Source: Amoebophrya sp. A120
Lineage: Eukaryota; Sar; Dinophyceae; Syndiniales; Amoebophryaceae
Length of the DNA stretch: 64,000 nucleotides
Direction of reading: 5' to 3'
Assembly: GCA_905178155.1 (NCBI GenBank)
Contig: CAJINV010000001.1
Span: 9,197,865 to 9,261,864 of the forward strand
In this document: positions 41,091 through 51,370 of the stretch, in pieces
Layout of the letters: the number at the start of each line of letters is the position of its first letter
Position numbering within the stretch: position 1 is the stretch's first letter
Notes under the pieces: model-generated
The model's database searches: none
Told to the model about the DNA's origin: nothing
The model's input: the letters and a program-made list of their open reading frames with translations, nothing else
Made by a program: the position numbers and the translations under genes

Positions 41091-41095
41091 CTGAT

Positions 41096-41731
41096 CTTGA
41101 ATGATGCATTAAAGAAATCTTATAATTTCGGTGTCTTTCCTCGACACGGATTGCAGTGGTAATCTACTGTCGTGTCAGAGTTGGTTATCATTCTTGGGGC
41201 CAAATACAAGATAGGTTTTTTGCGGTTTCAAATGTATGAAGAACTTTTTCGCGTTGTACCATGGGTATCAAATCCCACGAGACGTTCGCATTCATTGCGT
41301 GTACGCCGGAGTTGCTGTTGGCCGTATTTTCTTGTGCCAAGCTAGCAGCATCTTGATTTTGAAAAACTTTGTACCGATTGTATGAATCTCAGCTCGAAGT
41401 GATTGAATGTAGATACATAGAGGAAGTCAAAGAATCCAGAACTACAACATTCTGCACTCTGTGGCTCAGGAGGTCGAGCCAGAGTAAAACTTGCGAGACG
41501 CTGACATACATCCTTCTTTTTCATGATCGTCTCTTTGTACAGGTGTTCACATTCAGTCATTTTTGACTTCAGCATTTCATGGATCTCAGTACTTTTACAC
41601 AAGACGACTTGTGAGTGCGGAATTTGCTATATCAGGCATTGTCTGTTTCAAATCAGTTTTTCCCTTGTTGCTCTGTTTTATTATCCTATCACGGGGCGGC
41701 GTTACTGAGCATCAAGTAACTGTAACTGACC
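41096..41731. other. Intergenic, no gene seen
   Basis: No exon, RNA or repeat recognised between the kinase and the SWEET gene. Confidence 0.45.
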
Positions 41732-42842
41732 ATGACAACCATGTTGCTCGACCTGTACAGCACCCTGGAGTCCAACATGGCCGCCCGCCACCTCACGGAA
41801 GCGTGTGGCATGGTGCTGCCTTTGTTGCTGTTCTTGGCTCCGCTGCCACTCGTTGTCACCCAGCATCGGACAATGTCGGTCGGAACGATGCCGCCGCTGC
41901 CTTTTCTCGCGGGGTTAGGAACGAATTTGCTGTGGCTAATCGCAGGAATCGGAATGCAACAGGTTGCCATGATTGTTCCGAATGCGTGCGGCTTGGTGCT
42001 GCATTCCGCCTACGTGTTTGTCTACTTCTCAGCGTTAACGGCGGAGTTGCGGTTTTACTTGACTAAAGCAGCTTCATCTCCGGAAACAGAAAAAGACAGC
42101 AGTAAGGTCTCTCCGGTCTTGCTCGCAGCTGACAAGGATGAGGAGGCAGTCGCAAAGAAGAAAAAACCCACTTCGGTGGACTCGAAGCCCGCCGTGGCCC
42201 GGCGTCGCTCGCAGACCCCATCCAGCATGAAAAAGGGAAAATCACCTGCGCGAAAAAAGAGTACGGACGGAAAAAAAACCGATGTTGACTCAACGAAAGC
42301 GGAAGCCGACAAAGTTGTGAAGCGGAGGTCGTCAAGTGCAAATCCAAGATTAGAAACATTAGTCGCGAAGAAGAAGGTTTTTTACGTACTTTTAGCCTCT
42401 GTCTCCGGCGCGGCCGTGTTCGGTGTCGTTGCACTTGCCGTCCAGAAAACCCAGCTTGTGGCACTGCTGGCTAGCGCTCTGAATGTGGCAATGTCCGGCG
42501 CTCCAGCATTGGCGCTCCGCACGGCGTGGACGACCAAGGACAAAAGTTGCTTAGGTAAAAATCGGTATGATGTTTTATTTGTGTAAGCGATAATGAAAAG
42601 CTGCAATTTGTCTCAGCGTGGAACAGTGTTGTTCACTATATCTCTCCAAAAACAAAACAGGAAGTGGTGCCATGCTGTTTGCCGGGCTTGCGTGTTCCCT
42701 CGCCTGGACGATGATCGGCGCGATTTGGTGGAAGGACGTCCAAGTTCTCGTCCCGAATGCCATCGGCCTCGCGACCAGTATCGTCGCCTTGATGCTGGGC
42801 AGCTGGATCGATTTGACGGTGAAAAAAAAGAAGGCGGACTGA
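41732..42842 (+). CDS. SWEET: SWEET-family sugar transporter
   Basis: Exons 41732-42554 and 42661-42842 join in phase 1 over a GT-AG intron (334 aa). Two MtN3/saliva triple-helix bundles are visible. The first has RTMSVGTMPPLPFLAG, NLLWLIAGIGM and PNACGLVLHSAYVFVYF. The second has LLASALNVAMSGAPALALRTAW, AGLACSLAWTMIGAIWW and PNAIGLATSIVALML. Pro and Asn at the expected SWEET positions (PNA in both bundles) are kept. SWEETs are facilitative sugar uniporters of the plasma or internal membranes. An unusual Lys/Ser-rich insert of about 100 residues (about 120-215) lies between the two halves, where family members normally have a linker helix and short loops. Confidence 0.85.
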
Positions 42843-43245
42843 TTCCGAACCGGGAATTCAGATGGCCTCTCAGCGGCGAAGCACCGTTAGTCGTACGAAA
42901 GTTCTTTACTCGATCAGCACTTCTAAAAACCGCACTCCCACGTTGCACAAAATTTTTATTGTGAGCGAGAAACAAAAAGCAGTTTCTTAGATGATGTAGA
43001 AGAAATTGTAGTTCGTCCCCGCCGTGGACATACTGCACCTGCAGTAACACGCTTGCTCACGCACGGTAGCTACGTGACGCTCTTTGTACAGGAACCTCCC
43101 CGATGTTCAGACCCACCCTTTTTTCTTTTATCTCTCGCACTAGCGGCAACGGGACGCCTATCAAGCACAACAACATTCATTATAGAAACCCAGAATACAA
43201 CAATGTGAATTGACGTTTTTGCGTGTTTCCTACCTTTGAGTCGCT
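42843..43245. other. Intergenic, no gene seen
   Basis: Short spacer between SWEET and HGD. Nothing recognised. Confidence 0.45.
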
Positions 43246-46118
43246 ATGTCTTGGTCGTCCGTTTCTGCCCGCTGCAGAAATGCTTCGGGCGTAAGAGGTG
43301 CGTCGCAAACCTACCTGCACAAAAGTCGCCTCGTTCCTGCATGCGGGAGGTCGACTTCCGGTGGCAGCCTGCCCTCGCGCCTACGTGGAACAGCACTAAG
43401 TGATAGCAAACGGCACCCAGCATCAGATCGCCAACAAGCCCGACACTACGGGTTCGGGTCTTTTCACAAAGCAGAGCTACTTCCTGGCGCTTTGCCAACG
43501 CGACAGTTTTCGCCGATAAAGCCAGCGTATGGGCTCTATCCAGAGCTCTTGTCGGGGACGACCTTCACCGCGCCGCGCGCGAAGAACCGTTACACGTGGA
43601 TGTACCGATGCAGACCCAGTGTGAAGCACGATGGCCAGTACCAAAATGGAGATCACAAGCTTGCGAAAGCAGTGGCAAATCACCGATGGACGACTCGACC
43701 TGCGATGAATCCGACATCGCCGTCGCAGTTTCGCTTTCCCAGGCTCGAGGTACAGTGAATCGATCTTCTTCTTTGCAGGATAGAGAACAAAAAGTGGCGT
43801 GCTTGACAGTTGCTTGTATGGATTTATTTGCATCAGTGTGAATCAAAAGCTAGACGCCAAATGAACTGTTACAGGAGCCCCGCGGTCTGACGTGTGACTT
43901 TTTGGACGGCATGGTAACTTTGGCTGTGAACGGTTCAGGCGAAAAGCAGCAGGGGGCCGCGGCTTCGGTGTATTCTTGTACGCAATCCATGACGCGGGTT
44001 TTTCGGAATCACGATGCAGAGATGATGATAATTCCGCAAAGCGGAAATCTCTGTGTGCGCACGGAGCTTGGAGTGCTGAGACTAGAGCCATCGGTATAAA
44101 GACATAGGGAGTTGATTTTCTTTCCACTCGGAGTGGGCCTGAAACGCGTTAGAATGGCGGGAATGATTGTCGTCACTTTTCCCATCGGCACGCAATCCAA
44201 TAGATGACTCATTCATTTAAATTCAGGAATTCGCTTTGATTCCTCGCGGGATGGTGTTTCGCGTGGAGATCGATGGCGACGCCGCTGAGGGATACGTTTT
44301 GGAAAACTTCGGCGCTCTGTTCCAATTGCCCGAACTGGGCCCAATCGGGATCAGCAGTGGTCTTGCGCACCCGAGGCACTTTGTCCCGGCCGAGCTCGAG
44401 GGCAACAAGGAACTCGCTCTCGACAACGCTAGCAAAAGGCTACCGCAGCCAACCGAGATCATTTCCAAGTTTCAGGACAGTTTTTTCGAAGCAAAAACGG
44501 AGTTCAACGCGTTTGACGTGGTCGCGTACTACGGGAACTACATTCCTGTCAAGTACGATCTGCGGGATTTCATGGCGATAAATTAGACCAGAAAATCGGA
44601 CGAAGTACATACTTTTTCGCGCACCCGCTGGCATGGCGGGCCACTTTCGTTTCGCTTTGAGGGCGGCGGGATGCCCTTGCAACACACCCGGCCCGAGGAA
44701 CTCGCTGCGCCATGCAGCGGCCCGGGCGTTGTGGCTTGTCAAAGAGAGCCGGGGCGGCCTCCCGGCCTCGAAGCCCGCCCAGAGCGAGAAGCGCCGCCCC
44801 GCCAAGCGGCTTCCCCCCGGGCCTTTCCCTGTCGGGGCGATGCGCCACCGCCATGTTTTTTGCCGGAAGCACATGGGCCTGCTTGCCGTAAAGGAGGGGC
44901 CGGCCGCCGAAGCAGTAGAGCGCGCGCCCCTTGGGTTGGGCCTGCTTCGGCCCAAGCCACCGCCCCCCAAGTTGGGGGTAATGATGGGGGGGCCCGGAAG
45001 GCGCGCGCGCCCCCCCCCTCTGGGGGGGGGGTAAACAGAGGGCAGAATTGGGGCAATTCTGCCCCCTTTTTTAGGGGGGGGCAAAAAATGGCCTTCCCCC
45101 GATGCTACAGGGGGGGAGCAAAATGGCCCAGAACCGGGCACATTTTACCCCCCCCCAAAAGAAGGGCGAATTGGGCCAATTCGGCCCCCCCTTTTCCCCC
45201 CCGGAAGAAGGGGAGGGCGCGCACGCCTTTCAAGGGGCGTGCAGTTCACCCGCCGGCCGGGGCCCCGGATGAAGAAGGGCGCGCCGCCAAAGCAAAAGCT
45301 TTTCCGGCCCCGGACGGGCTTCGAGTTGGGGCCCCGGGATGCACGCCGCGTCGGCTGTGCATCCTCGACTTGAGCCTCGCGCGGGGGCGGGTGGCGAAGT
45401 GCTGGCTGCGTGCCGTCGCCTTCCTATCTATGTCCGGCCGACCCTCCCCGGCCCCGGCCGCCCCGCCGCAATGCCGGAGGCTAATTTTTCCGGGGTAAAG
45501 CAGCCCGGAACGCGGTCGCGCCTTCGCGCCCCTCAACTTCTTTCCGCCCGCGACCCCCATTGCACGGGGATGCGCAAAAAAACATGTACTTCGTCCGATT
45601 TTCTGGTCTAAATAAACACGGTCACCTACGACCACCCGGACCCGAGCATCGGCAGTGTTTTGTCAAGTTACGCGGACCAGAGTTCCGGCCTTGCGAACAT
45701 CGACTTTGTTTGCTTTCCGCCACGGTACGTAGTCGCGGAAAACACCTTCCGGCCGCCGTGGTTTCACCGGAACTTCATGAGCGAGTTCATGGGCCTGATT
45801 ATCGGGAGTTACGACGCGAAGAAAGGATTCTCGCCGGGGGCTAGTTCCATTCACAACGCGTTTGTCCCGCACGGACCGGACAGGGCCGCGGTGGAGAACG
45901 CGAGCGGAAAAGACCCATTGACCCCCGAAAGATACGAGAACGCGTTGGCGTTTATGTGGGAGAGCAATCGGGTGTGGAAACCCACCGAGTTTGCACTGAA
46001 AATTGTCGACAAGGAATACCGGAAGGAGTGCGGGTGGAGCGAGATACCCGACCGTTTCGACCCGAACAACGCACCGCCAGACCCCCAACCACGACCGTTT
46101 CAGGGTGGGAGCGGCTGA
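43246..46118 (+). CDS. HGD: Homogentisate 1,2-dioxygenase (HGD), split by a 1-kb GC-rich introner
   Basis: Exons 43246-43749, 43875-44093, 44227-44582 and 45617-46118 give 526 aa. HGD opens the homogentisate ring to maleylacetoacetate with Fe(II) and O2. Family blocks are present in order: [77 protein letters not shown] and [12 protein letters not shown]. The iron site HRNFMSEF (His, Glu) and VPHGPD (His) is intact. Introns 1 and 2 are GT-AG. Intron 3 is introner J, and its removal gives [14 protein letters not shown], matching the family (FMVIN-SVAFDHAD) with no residue added. The N-terminus has a Ser/Arg-rich extension of about 70 aa, possibly a mitochondrial targeting peptide. With HPPD at 26 kb it supplies two consecutive tyrosine-catabolic steps. 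Confidence 0.93.
44583..45611 (+). mobile_element. Introner J (GC-rich family), 1029 bp, in HGD
   Basis: Starts TTAGACCAGAAAATCGGACG and ends CGTCCGATTTTCTGGTCTAA. The ends are perfect inverted copies over 28 bp and imperfect for about 12 more. ATAAA is repeated at 44578-44582 and 45612-45616. Removing the element and one repeat restores the HGD frame and conserved sequence exactly. The interior is extremely GC-rich with long G and C runs, unlike the flanking exons, and encodes no recognisable protein. The first codon inside the element is a TAG, so it must be removed for HGD to be made. Confidence 0.9.
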
Positions 46119-47130
46119 ATCTATTTCAGCCTCTGAGTTAGTTTCGTCCGACCGTGTAGAAAAAGTTTCGAAAGCACCACTGACTTTGATTGCACCGCAG
46201 AGGCCATTTTCTTGAAGCAGAGACACGACGCACTATGCCCAGGAATAAAAAGTTCATGTTCAGATGCGAGAAGATGTTTCGAGAAGCAGGATCCCATATG
46301 ATGTTCGGCTTCACACTAGTCTAGCTACTGCCTTGCATTGCGAACAGCATTTCAATCTTCTCTGTGATAGCAGCAACTGAAATTTGCTGCATGGCTTTTG
46401 GATCATCAAGAAACCTTGTCATTTATTACAATGCGCCGTTTGAAATCCCAGCAGAAAAGACAGAGATGCTTGGTGACGATCTTGAAATCTTTGGCTGTTT
46501 TTTTTTGTCAACGCTGGCGTCGTCTTTTTTGGCTCGTGTGACCTGCGTACTCTGCGATCCGCGCTTCTTTTTTCGTCATCGGCAAGAACGAAGTCCACTG
46601 CTCGCATGTCATTGACCACTTCAAACTGACCAAAATAGTTTTGTACTAGGTAGGCACCGAAACCGAAAGAATAAACTCACAGGGAAAAATTTCTGGATGC
46701 ATCCGTGTCTTTGTTTGATGTCTGCGTAACGACCTCCGTGCCTGGACTTTTTTTGCAAATAACCGCTCTAGATTTTTCATTTTTGCTATAGAATATTTCC
46801 CTCGAACCAAAATCTAACTTTTGCAACATACTTTCACCCTGAAGTCAGTTCTTTTGCCGGGATTGTCGACGAGACTGCAATTTTGGTTTTGATATTTTGG
46901 ACCAACCGGAGAGTCTTCACCGCAGAAACAAACAGCTTGCAACAATCGATTCTCGTCGCTCCGGTAGCTGGCCGCGAGCTGGCAACGCTTGGATCAGCCC
47001 GGGTGAAAAGAAAAACAACAAATCACAACGACAACGAACAAACGGGAAGTTCTTGAGGAGGAGGGGGAGTAGTTCGTGCTGCGGAGTCTGGTTGAACACG
47101 CTGCAGGGACCAGTTCTTCGTTGGGGACAG
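46119..47130. other. Intergenic, possible N-terminal extension of the next gene
   Basis: No separate gene. The frame of the following gene is open back to an ATG at 46897, but the preferred start is 47131, where a signal-like hydrophobic N-terminus begins. Confidence 0.4.
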
Positions 47131-49299
47131 ATGGCCTCTCATCTCTTTCCGACAGCTGGAGTGGTTGCCTCCTATACTGTGCTTCTCCGGCTCGCTGTCA
47201 TTCTGCTCCCGGTGTCGTGGCCGCATTCGTCTCTGAACACTTCTTTCGTCGCAGCTCGCTCGGCGCGCCTACTGACCGCGGCAGCTCCCCGGTTGATCAC
47301 GGCCGACCCGGAAAAGCAAGCGCACCGCTTGTTGTCCACCTTAGCCGGTACTTCTACCGGGAAGAATAGCAGTGCGTCGTCGAGCAGCACGTCTACTACT
47401 TCCGCTGCGGCACCAGGGGCCGCGGCAGCATTGGTTCCGCGCTCCGCCTCTGACCACACTTTACTGCCTGCGCGCCGCAACACACCACCTACGTTGAACG
47501 TGACCGACGCATTGATTCGGCAGTACAGACCGCAAAGCGCATCGCCGACGGTTTCTCGGAGACCCTCATCCACCTCGTACGCGTCCAGCGACTCCGGCTC
47601 CTCCACGCCGGCGGCAAATTCCTCGAGGAGAAGCAGCCTGAGCAACCTGAGCGATGCCAGCACCGCGGCCTCGACACCGAGCTCTAGCAGGCGTGGCAGC
47701 CGAAAAACTCCGACTTCGGGCCGGAACGCGAAGATCGATGCCTGGCTCGAAGACTTCAACACAGGAGATCGGATCACGTTCGGGCGAAATGGCAAGCTGA
47801 TCCGGCATGATGAGAGTGTTTCTCGGCAATCCGACTTTCCGGCGGGCAGCCCTCTGACCGCGATTGAGGACGACGACGAAGAGAAAAACTCGTCTGAAGC
47901 GGAGACAGCACGGAGTTCTGACATCATCATAGACGGGAGCACACCAGCAGACCGCGAGGTGGGCGATGCGGATGTTGACGTTGACACCGCAGGAGGAGCA
48001 GCTTCTGACGACAAAGGTCCGTTCATGCTCAGTCCCACCGCGGGGAGTGCTCCGGATGTTGTGGAGAAAACAGCTTTTACCGGTCCCGCAGCCTCATCGG
48101 ATCGTCCCCAATCCAACCAGTCTGAGCTGCTGGAATTCGCGCGTACAGTGGCGCACAACGCGCATCAACAGGGCGTTGAAATCGCAAAGAGTACTAGCGC
48201 AGCGCTGAACTACAAACTGAAGGAAAAGCCTCGTCGGGACAGCGGCAAAACTGAATCAGCAGGCAGTGGGACTACAATTCATCCTCTGGCCATAGACAAT
48301 CCAGAAGACCAGGAGCTGGCGGCTCGGCTTCAGCTTTCGCGGCTTTCACTCGACAGCAATCCGACTTCTGTGGAGCATCATCAAAAGGAGAAAACAAATG
48401 CGAACTCCGGCAACAAACCCATCTTGCAAAAAAAGGGGTCTGTTTCATCCGGTGCTTTGCAAGCGGTGGACGGAACCACGGAAGTGAGGGGGGACGAGGG
48501 TGTTAAGTCGGCGAAGTCAGTTGCGTCGATCCCTGCGTCTCCTAGCAAGCGGGTATCCTTCGCGCAGGAGCCAGACTTGTCGGAGTTCAACGTGCTTCCC
48601 GTGGAAAACACGCTAAAGAAAAACGCCAACGCGATCGGGTTACAATGCTCGCCGGATATCTTCGCCTCCGGGTCGCTGCAGGCAGCACAGTACGAGAACT
48701 GCATCGAGGAGGCATTGCAAGAGCTATTTGAAGTGGAGTCGGAGCTGCAGAAGTATTTGACCTTTTTTCGCTTCAGAACAGCCCAAGCTTTATGACTGTT
48801 TGAAATCACTCTTAATACTTTTGACTTCGACGCGCAGCTTTTTTTTTCCCGAAATTCGTCAAAAAATAAACTTGAAATAAGTATACGCATCAAACACGAC
48901 AGATTAAATCTTCCTCCTTCGAAGCGGCGTGGCCTGACTGCGCGTGCCGCGTTCCTCGTGAACCGGTTGGATCAGCTACGCGAGAAATTATGTGCGATGC
49001 ACAAGCATGCGACGGAGGCTGCCACGACGGCGAGTGACATGCTGGCTACCTTGATCTGTCGGTCGGTCGCGCACGCAGAAAAGCGGCAAAAGCAGTATGC
49101 GGACCTGCGCGATGCGATCCACGAGAAACAGGCGGTCGCGCAGAACATGCTGAGCCTGGAGAAGAAAGTGGCGCACGTCGTGTCGATTCGCAAAAATCCA
49201 GTTTGGACCATGACCAAGCGCTTCTCAAAACTGGCTGCAACGTATTGCCTTGTTTTTCGTGTGATTTTTTTAAGAAATCATCGATACAACTCTTACTGA
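47131..49299 (+). CDS. Ser/Thr-rich disordered protein with signal-like N-terminus, two exons
   Basis: Exons 47131-48752 and 48903-49299 join in phase 2 over a GT-AG intron (672 aa). From MASHLFPTAGVVASY the first 35 residues hold a hydrophobic stretch (LLRLAVILLPVS) typical of a signal peptide or anchor. The bulk is low-complexity: Ser/Thr/Ala runs, SRRSSLSNLSDAST, acidic Asp/Glu patches. The second exon encodes a helical/coiled-coil end (NRLDQLREKLCAMHKHATEA, AVAQNMLSLEKKVAHV). A start at 46897 would remove the signal character. No family recognised. It may be a secreted or surface protein; this rests on the N-terminus alone. The 3' end could be extended by another splice. Confidence 0.55.
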
Positions 49300-51370
49300 G
49301 CCACTCCCAGATCCAAATTTGCAGAAGGCCGCGTAAGCACGCGCTACTATGATGACAGTTTTTGAATGTCTGACGTTGACACGCAAGTGCCACTGACGAC
49401 TTTAAAACCAAAAGAAGATTAATAATTGCCTGATGTACGTGATGAAATTGGAAACCACGCGAGTTATATTCAAAAAGAGGAGGCGAAAAGCGACAGCTCC
49501 AGTGTGCGATGAAGTACCAAAGACGTGAAGCTGCAGTCGTGATGACAAAATTTAGAATCTGTGACAGCATCCCCTGGGTGTTGATTGAAGATTCAAAAAC
49601 AAATGAAGATTAATAATTGCCTGATGGTTCCTTCTCTCTAATCGCACGTTGTGCGAGTCCGCCTCATTTATTTGCAACACAAGATCATCAAGCGCCCTTC
49701 CAAATCGTGTCTTGTTAATTACATCACCACAAAAAAATCTGCAGTGCCGCTGTGACAGAACTGAAGCGACGCTTCACACAATCCGCATCGTCCAAGAGTT
49801 AGGGTCGAGCAACGGACAAAACAAACTCACTGCATCTGTTCTAAATTTTCCTTATCCGGCACTGCTTTCACTTCCACCGAGCGCATGGACGGACCATCTG
49901 TTCGCCTTCCTCATCCTTTCGCTGTGTTACAAATGACGGACTCCGAAGCATGGCAAAAGAAGCAAGGCGCAGCCGGTGTGTACTTACACGGCCCTTGGCG
50001 AACTTCGAAGTAGATAAGTGCTTTGAGAAGCAGAATGCAGCCTCTTCTTTGCTCGTGATAATTGTGTTTAAAAGAAGTAACAAACTGTATTATGCACGCA
50101 CTTTTGAAATGTACGAAAGCAAGGGTCGCTTGCGACCTGCTGCTGGTGATAAACTTGACCGTAATTGACGAAAGTATAGAGTGGTTTTAGAGAGTAGAGT
50201 GATAAAACCACGACGACCACAAGCGCTTTGTGTCTTGGTCTTGCGAGACGCTGGCGTTGATAATTGTTAATCGTAAGTGCAAAGAATACCGAAAACAGAA
50301 GCTGCGTTTGCGTTTCTGCAGATGCTGAATTGCATATGTGTAAAAGATTTTTTGAGAATATGGAAAAGTTTTTGTCACAGCTATCACAAAGTTTTGATGG
50401 TTCGCGTGAGTAAACCAGTTCTTAAGTGTTGAAAAATGAACACCCGTATCACTTCACTATTCTGAAAAAAATCGAAAACAATCTGAATGCCTGCCGGGTG
50501 AAAAAAAAACTCGGCCTAGTCTGTCAACCACAAAGAAACTTAGAATTGTCGTATAGACGGAGCTTCTTTTTGGGTTTGGCTTCGTTCTAAAGAAAGGGGA
50601 ACAGCAAGATTCTGTCTTCTGGCGACCGCCGCACCTCCTAAGGTGGCGGGATATAGTTTTCAGGCTGTTCAAACATTTTGTTCGCGTTCGCCGAACTCAG
50701 ACGGCATTCTTTTGCGGCAAAGAAACTCAAATCGGTTTTGAGAGAGAAGAACAGCACCTACTAGTCCAGTCGGTCTATGTGAAATTTCAGTTGCTTGTAT
50801 TGGAGAAATTAACATGCTGGCACCACTCACTGAACGAGATCTTAAATCTGCACTTGTGACTTCTCGTGCTGCTACAAGAAGTGAAGGATCACCGAATTTT
50901 CCTCCGTGGCTGCATCATTCAACAGTGAAAAGCACATTCGAACCAAACTCCTCGAGTTAGTTTGAAAAACACTACATTCTTTCCCTGAATTTAACTGCAA
51001 GCCCTTGTCCAGAACTAGAATTCTTTCTCGCGAAAAACGAAAACGCAAGATCCATCTTTTGTGTAGGACACTTAGAAACTAGAAATCGCTCTGAAAAGAC
51101 GACTCTTGGCCAGAAAAAGAGATCAAAACTACAGAAAACTACAGTTTGTTGAAGATCCAAAAGCTTCTCGGAAGTGGTACATAGTTTTGACGAAAAAAGG
51201 TCTCGCACGGAAAATTATTCTCTCAAAATAATCCAATCTATCCCTAAAAAACCCATTCAGGTAGCTCGGTAGAGTTAGTCTAGTCCTATATCAGAATTAG
51301 AATACAGCTACGTTGATTTTATTGTCATTTTTCTCTCTTCAGTTCCTTTTTTCGACCACACTAAGCGAAA
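49300..51370. other. Long intergenic region (2 kb), no gene seen
   Basis: No supported gene on either strand. It contains a short direct repeat (49414-49626 entry) and AT-rich sequence; the last part is the HSP90 5' flank. Confidence 0.5.
49414..49626. repeat. 22-bp direct repeat pair
   Basis: The string GAAGATTAATAATTGCCTGATG occurs at 49414-49435 and 49605-49626, and similarity extends leftward for about 12 bases (AAAAC.AAA). The intervening sequence shows no inverted ends. Probably a local duplication in noncoding DNA. Confidence 0.6.

Noticed and set aside
44633-45635. Open frames inside introner J
   Set aside because: Same GC effect; no transposase or other domain visible.
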